Below, piece by piece: positions 30,995 through 31,824 of a stretch of 31,824 nt of DNA. The stretch is from the NCBI GenBank assembly GCA_002490635.1, contig DKUJ01000023.1:93635-125458 (forward strand), read 5' to 3'. Every line of letters begins with the position of its first letter. Position 1 is the stretch's first letter. The notes under the pieces are model-generated. The model saw only the letters and a list, made by a program, of their open reading frames with translations, made no database searches and was not told the origin of the DNA. This stretch comes from Porphyromonadaceae bacterium UBA7207. Lineage in GTDB: Bacteria > Bacteroidota > Bacteroidia > Bacteroidales > Muribaculaceae. The translations under genes were made by a program, and so were the position numbers.

Positions 30995-31824
30995 ATGCTA
31001 AAGTCGATGACCGGATTCGGCAAAGCCTCCTCGGCTTCCGCATCCAATGTAATAAAGGTAGAAGTGAAATCGCTCAATTCCAAGCAATTGGATTTGAATG
31101 TGAGAATGCCTCACGCGCTGCGGGAGCATGAGATAGGGCTTCGCACAATGGTGGCGCGGAAAGCCGAACGGGGCAAAATCGACCTTTCTGTAAGCATCGA
31201 CCGCCTCGAGGGCGCCGAATGTGAAACCGCTTCCCATTTCGACAGCGCGGTGATGCGCCGGTATCTCGACCAGGTCGACAACTGCTGCGAAAAGCTGGGC
31301 ATAGCACGGCCAGACAATGTGTTCGAACTGCTGCTCCGCTTTCCGGACACAGTGATTGTCGACAGCGATTCCGTTGTCGACGATAGCGATGCCGCCGCTC
31401 TTGCCGTTGCAGCGGAGGCCGCTGTCGATGCCATGATGGAACACCGCCGTCAGGAAGGCATCGCGCTTGAGTCGTTCTTTACTGAGCGTATCGAGGCTAT
31501 TTCGGCACTGCTCGCTGAAATAGAACCATTTGAAGCCGAGCGTGTTCCTCGCATAAGAGCAAGGCTCGAGGAGAATATATCCAGGATTCCCGTGCTCGAT
31601 TTCGACAAAGGTCGCCTGGAGCAGGAACTGATTTTCTATATCGAGAAACTCGATGTAAACGAGGAGAAGCAGCGTCTGCGCAGGCATCTGGAGTACTTCA
31701 TGGAAACAATGCAGTCGCCAGTGGCCGGGCAGGGAAAGAAACTCGGATTCATAGCCCAGGAGATGGGTCGTGAGATAAACACACTGGGTTCAAAAAGCAA
31801 CCACGCCGGAATGCAGGCTGTGGT
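30995..31824 (+). CDS. yicC: YicC-family endoribonuclease (3' end outside window)
   Basis: The E. coli YicC protein is reported as an RNA-degrading enzyme, and the family is widespread. The frame is open from ATG 30995 to the window end with no stop, about 276 codons; the family is about 290 residues, so only a short tail is missing. The N-terminus MLKSMTGFGKASS is the family signature. The N-terminal YicC domain (about 1-155) and the C-terminal DUF1732 domain are both visible. The latter contains LEQELIFYIEKLDVNEEKQRL and KLGFIAQEMGREINTLGSKSN (residue region about 205-270). In Bacteroidales the usual next gene is gmk, which I would expect just downstream. Confidence 0.95.
   Translation, partial: MLKSMTGFGKASSASASNVIKVEVKSLNSKQLDLNVRMPHALREHEIGLRTMVARKAERGKIDLSVSIDRLEGAECETASHFDSAVMRRYLDQVDNCCEKLGIARPDNVFELLLRFPDTVIVDSDSVVDDSDAAALAVAAEAAVDAMMEHRRQEGIALESFFTERIEAISALLAEIEPFEAERVPRIRARLEENISRIPVLDFDKGRLEQELIFYIEKLDVNEEKQRLRRHLEYFMETMQSPVAGQGKKLGFIAQEMGREINTLGSKSNHAGMQAV

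Overview
This window reads as a chromosomal segment from a Bacteroidales bacterium, most likely in or near the Muribaculaceae (family placement is inference). The support is: F-type ATPase genes in the order beta-epsilon-a-c-b-delta-alpha-gamma; complex I subunits without nuoEFG beside them; promoter-like TAnnTTTG boxes, the Bacteroidetes -7 element, before several transcription units; start sites without clear Shine-Dalgarno sequences; and a remnant resembling a hybrid two-component regulator. Gene density is very high and no gap exceeds 300 bases. I saw no rRNA, tRNA, CRISPR array, insertion sequence or prophage.

Layout. 1-5975: ATP synthase genes atpD (5' end cut by the window edge), atpC, atpB, atpE, atpF, atpH, atpA, atpG. 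6011-12504: complex I membrane-arm genes nuoI-J-K-L-M-N in the same direction, closed by a 16-bp-stem hairpin. The partner genes nuoA, B, C/D and H are not between atpG and nuoI. 12582-14182: a TrmN6-like tRNA methyltransferase and a CdaA-type diadenylate cyclase. 14194-14421: a 75-codon ORF that looks like the two ends of a hybrid two-component regulator joined by a large internal deletion. 14482-20440: one operon with a consensus promoter, coding for a tripartite RND efflux pump (TolC-like, lipoprotein adaptor, AcrB-like pump) and ending in a small PII-like protein. 20474-26326: rpiB, then lysS-gpsA-rlmN-pdxA and a degenerate SDR-like protein. Both rpiB and lysS carry a GC-rich hairpin just after their putative promoters. 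26363-30878, minus strand: a tightly coupled operon tsaB-tsaC-sugar transferase-ClC chloride transporter. 30995 to the end: yicC, divergent from tsaB and cut by the window edge.

Working together. The first 12.5 kb combines proton pumping (the Nuo membrane arm) with proton-driven ATP synthesis. The efflux operon probably uses the same proton gradient. tsaB and tsaC belong to one pathway (tRNA t6A37), and with trmN6, rlmN and lysS they make the window rich in translation-related enzymes.

Most genes are conserved housekeeping genes. The points most worth a second look are the deleted regulator remnant, the PII-like protein coupled to the RND pump, the split nuo cluster behind the atp genes, the possibly leaderless cdaA transcript, the paired 5'-leader hairpins, and a ClC protein lacking the internal proton glutamate. 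I do not see a clearly new multi-gene system.
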